Of a stretch of DNA of 39,900 bases, positions 37,785-39,900 are shown piece by piece. Origin of the DNA: a virus; the IMG/VR virus record IMGVR_UViG_3300021440_000061, positions 1 to 39,900 of that record. The stretch is one strand, 5' to 3'. A program made the position numbers and the translations under genes. The stretch's first letter is position 1, and each line of letters opens with the position of its first letter. A model generated the notes under the pieces. It saw nothing but the letters and a program-made list of their open reading frames with translations. It had not been told where the DNA came from and did no database searches.

Positions 37785-39451
37785 ACGACCATCAATGGCT
37801 CAGAGTCATAGACACAGCCTCTGGGTTGTGGATTCATCGCCATCAGAGTGACCGCGTCAAAGGTCGCCATAAGCGGGTCGATCTTGGCCGAGCCTGAGTT
37901 CTGCTTCGTGATCATCACTGCATTGCCTCGCGGCTCCACCTTTGCGTTAGATACACACCAAGACATCATGGGACTGCCCGCATGGAGCAGTCCGCCTTCC
38001 GCACATTTCCGCTCGGTCGTTTTGATCGCGCCGACTAAGCGCCACCCTTGAGAGATCCCGATGATGCGATCCGCGGCGATACCACGCTCCACGATCGCCT
38101 CAACGATGGATGAGATGCCGGACTGGTCTACCCCGATACGATCGAGCAATCCGCTAGCCTCGACCTCCGCAACGATGTCAGCGAGCTCGCTCACGTCCGT
38201 GCCGATCTCCTCGACTATGCCGAGATCTCCGTCGCGAGCAAAGTCTCGAAACCTCGTCTCGGCGCCCTTGTGTCGATCCATGACGATTGGATGAATCCAG
38301 CATCTAGCCCAGTGCAGCCACTTGCCATCGCGGGCGCGGCCCAGCACCACCAGCGCTAGCATGTCGTCCAGGCCGCCACCGTCGATACCGATGGTCACGA
38401 CCTCGCTGCGCTCGAGCAGTTGCGTGAGCGTGATCCCTGCGGCGCAGCGCTCCCAGAACAAAGCGCCGGGCCACCGATTCGAGCCTAGCGCCAATCCCAC
38501 CTCAACATTGAGGTGCTTCGCCATAAAGCCCCGAAGCGAATGCTCTCCTGCAATCTCAGCCTTGCTCATCTCGCGAGCGAGAAACTCCGGGCTGACCGAG
38601 GCTCCGAGATTTGGGTTGGTCACGCGAGCGTTGCTGACGTCTCGATGCTCGCCTCGCTCGATCATCGCCTTGGGGAACTCGTAGAGCACCGGCAGAAATC
38701 TAGGGTCGTCAATGGTGCCGTCGCGCACGCCGCGTGCGTAAGCGAGTTTCTGCGCGAACACACCGGCCGGCGGCTCGTCGCTCTGCGTGCTGAGGTATAT
38801 GACTATCCCCTCAGGCCGCGACGCCAGGCCGCCCGTTGCCTCGCCCAGCATGCTTTCGGCATTCGGCCGCTTGCCGAACAACCAGAGTTCGTCCACCAGT
38901 ACGGCACTGGACTTTTTCCCGCCGACAGTGTCGCTGTCGGCCGCCACCACCTTGAGCTCGGCCTTGGTCACGCGATGCGTGATCGTGCGGTAGTGCTCCT
39001 GCACCAACAGCAAGTCCGACAGTTCCTCGTCCTTGCGCACCATGTCGCGCGCGGGATAGAAGCTGTTCTTCGCGATCTCGATGGTAGGCGCAAGAATCGA
39101 GAACTCTGCCGACTCTCGCCAGTTCAGCAAGAGCATGGTCATCATGATGCCGGCGGCGCTGGTGCTCTTTGCGTTCTTTTTGCTGATCAGCAGCAGGGCC
39201 TCGCTGATCAATCGTCGTCCCGTCTCTGCATCGTACGCGCCAAATATCGCGCCGACGAAGTCGAGCAACCACGGCAGGCTGATTTGCCCGAGGGTTGGGC
39301 AGCCTGCAACGTCTGCCACCACGAGCTCACGGAAGATCCGCAGCGCCGCCTCGGCCGACTCAGGGTAGAGCGGCTGAAACGGTATCAGCGACTGCCCGGC
39401 GACGATCCTGGACTCCCAATCGGGACATGCCGTGGACCATTTCGGGGTCAC
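37781..39451 (-). CDS. terminase large subunit
   Basis: A 556-residue protein with a degenerate Walker A (LLISKKNAKSTSAAG), Walker B 'AVLVDELWLFG' and a C-terminal RNase H-like nuclease domain ('VTIGIDGGGLDDMLALVVLG', later acidic residues). It matches the Terminase_1/HK97 gp2 family. The ATG overlaps the small terminase stop (ATGA). It drives ATP-dependent DNA packaging and cuts the concatemer; given the neighbouring HNH, packaging may be by the cos mechanism. Confidence 0.93.
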   Translation of the reverse strand: MTPKWSTACPDWESRIVAGQSLIPFQPLYPESAEAALRIFRELVVADVAGCPTLGQISLPWLLDFVGAIFGAYDAETGRRLISEALLLISKKNAKSTSAAGIMMTMLLLNWRESAEFSILAPTIEIAKNSFYPARDMVRKDEELSDLLLVQEHYRTITHRVTKAELKVVAADSDTVGGKKSSAVLVDELWLFGKRPNAESMLGEATGGLASRPEGIVIYLSTQSDEPPAGVFAQKLAYARGVRDGTIDDPRFLPVLYEFPKAMIERGEHRDVSNARVTNPNLGASVSPEFLAREMSKAEIAGEHSLRGFMAKHLNVEVGLALGSNRWPGALFWERCAAGITLTQLLERSEVVTIGIDGGGLDDMLALVVLGRARDGKWLHWARCWIHPIVMDRHKGAETRFRDFARDGDLGIVEEIGTDVSELADIVAEVEASGLLDRIGVDQSGISSIVEAIVERGIAADRIIGISQGWRLVGAIKTTERKCAEGGLLHAGSPMMSWCVSNAKVEPRGNAVMITKQNSGSAKIDPLMATFDAVTLMAMNPQPRGCVYDSEPLMVV

Positions 39452-39840
39452 TTCACCACCGACAACTTAGGCGGTGCCGAGGGAGCGAACTTGCTCACGG
39501 TCGTCGCGCGCTCTGCGGCCTCCTGCTTCGACTCCTTCTTGCCGGACTCACCCTTCTTCGTGTGCGTGTACGCGCAGGCGGCGATCGCGCAGCGCGCGCG
39601 CAGGTTCGCTGATTGGCGGTTGTCGTTCATGACCGCGAGCAGAAATTCGAGCGGGTCACTTGTAGGCGGGCAATCCACATTCTTCGCCCTACCGGCGATT
39701 GGCCCAGGCTCGGTGGGCGGCTCGGCGATCAGTGCCTCAGGCACCGGAAACATCTGCTCTTGATCCGCCGAGGCAGCCGGCTTCGGCTTCCTTCCTGCTC
39801 CGACCCTCCTGCCACCACTTCGACCCTTCACCCCAGCCAT
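39448..39840 (-). CDS. terminase small subunit
   Basis: A 130-residue protein with the basic N-terminus 'MAGVKGRSGGRRVGAGRKPK' shared by many small terminases and terminase-adjacent proteins, and a helical part 'SDPLEFLLAVMNDNRQSANL'. It directly precedes the large subunit with ATGA overlap. It recognises the packaging site, which should lie near the window ends. Confidence 0.85.
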   Translation of the reverse strand: MAGVKGRSGGRRVGAGRKPKPAASADQEQMFPVPEALIAEPPTEPGPIAGRAKNVDCPPTSDPLEFLLAVMNDNRQSANLRARCAIAACAYTHTKKGESGKKESKQEAAERATTVSKFAPSAPPKLSVVK

Positions 39841-39900
39841 GAGATTTCAAAACAGAATTCAAACCCGAATTGAAAAGGGGGAAATTTTGTTTGAACGACA
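39841..39900. other. right window edge, upstream of small terminase
   Basis: An A/T-rich 60-bp stretch (AAACAGAATTCAAACCCGAA with nearby GAATT repeats) with no gene. With bases 1-26 it forms the interval between HNH and small terminase; a cos or pac site would be expected here. Confidence 0.4.

Noticed and set aside
38513-39763. Long forward-strand open frame opposite both terminase genes
   Set aside because: Arg/Ala/His-rich antisense translation of the strongly supported terminase genes; no ribosome site or family motif.

Overview
The window reads as an essentially complete temperate siphophage genome of the HK97/lambda type, linearised next to its packaging genes. The reverse strand carries HNH endonuclease at 368-27 and small terminase at 39840-39448, so joining the two ends restores the usual order HNH - TerS - TerL - portal - protease - capsid. 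The integrase and a 45-bp tRNA-Arg(CCU)-like attP core lie in the middle (19.0-20.2 kb), not at the ends, so this is not an integrated copy. Base composition is fairly GC-rich and the attP core is a proteobacterial-type tRNA 3' end, so the host is probably a proteobacterium (inference; gamma or beta cannot be decided here).

Layout. (1) 10902-4605, reverse strand: leftward early operon, namely Cro-like repressor, small regulatory and hypothetical proteins, a DnaJ-like co-chaperone, a secreted fibronectin-like protein, two LuxR-type HTH proteins and a DUF1376 replication initiator carrying two iteron arrays (probable origin). It ends in twin terminators. (2) 4476-27, continuing through the ends to 39840-20544, reverse strand: one late operon of fibre-like virion proteins, HNH, packaging, capsid, connectors, tail tube, G/GT tail chaperones with a -1 frameshift, tape measure, tail tip, SGNH lipoprotein, GH108 endolysin, small membrane proteins and nested Rz/Rz1 spanins. 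One forward-strand lipoprotein moron (29766-30107) interrupts it. (3) 10976-11640, forward: a short HTH repressor translationally coupled to a superinfection-immunity membrane protein. (4) 11760-19997, forward: an operon joined almost throughout by NTGA start/stop overlaps, running from a hypothetical gene through a diversity-generating retroelement (DGR) to small phage genes, a DUF4224 protein and the integrase.

The main discovery is the DGR. Two paralogous DUF1566/C-type-lectin-like proteins (12392-12817, 13335-13760) each end in a variable repeat copied from a single template repeat (14262-14364). An Avd-like gene and a DGR-type reverse transcriptase (IGNLSSQ and YVDD motifs) follow. Over the ~103-bp repeat I count 11 differences between VR1 and TR and 19 between VR2 and TR; all 30 fall at adenines of the TR, the signature of adenine-specific mutagenic retrohoming. 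Three features are unusual. The TR lies inside the RT open reading frame (in a different frame). A hairpin just after VR2 also covers the avd start. The DGR/integration operon has a promoter covered by two copies of an operator (ATAGG-N5-CCTAT) that occurs with the same geometry at the early promoter, so DGR activity is probably tied to the lysis/lysogeny switch. The targets sit in the integration arm, far from the tail genes, so what they diversify against is open.
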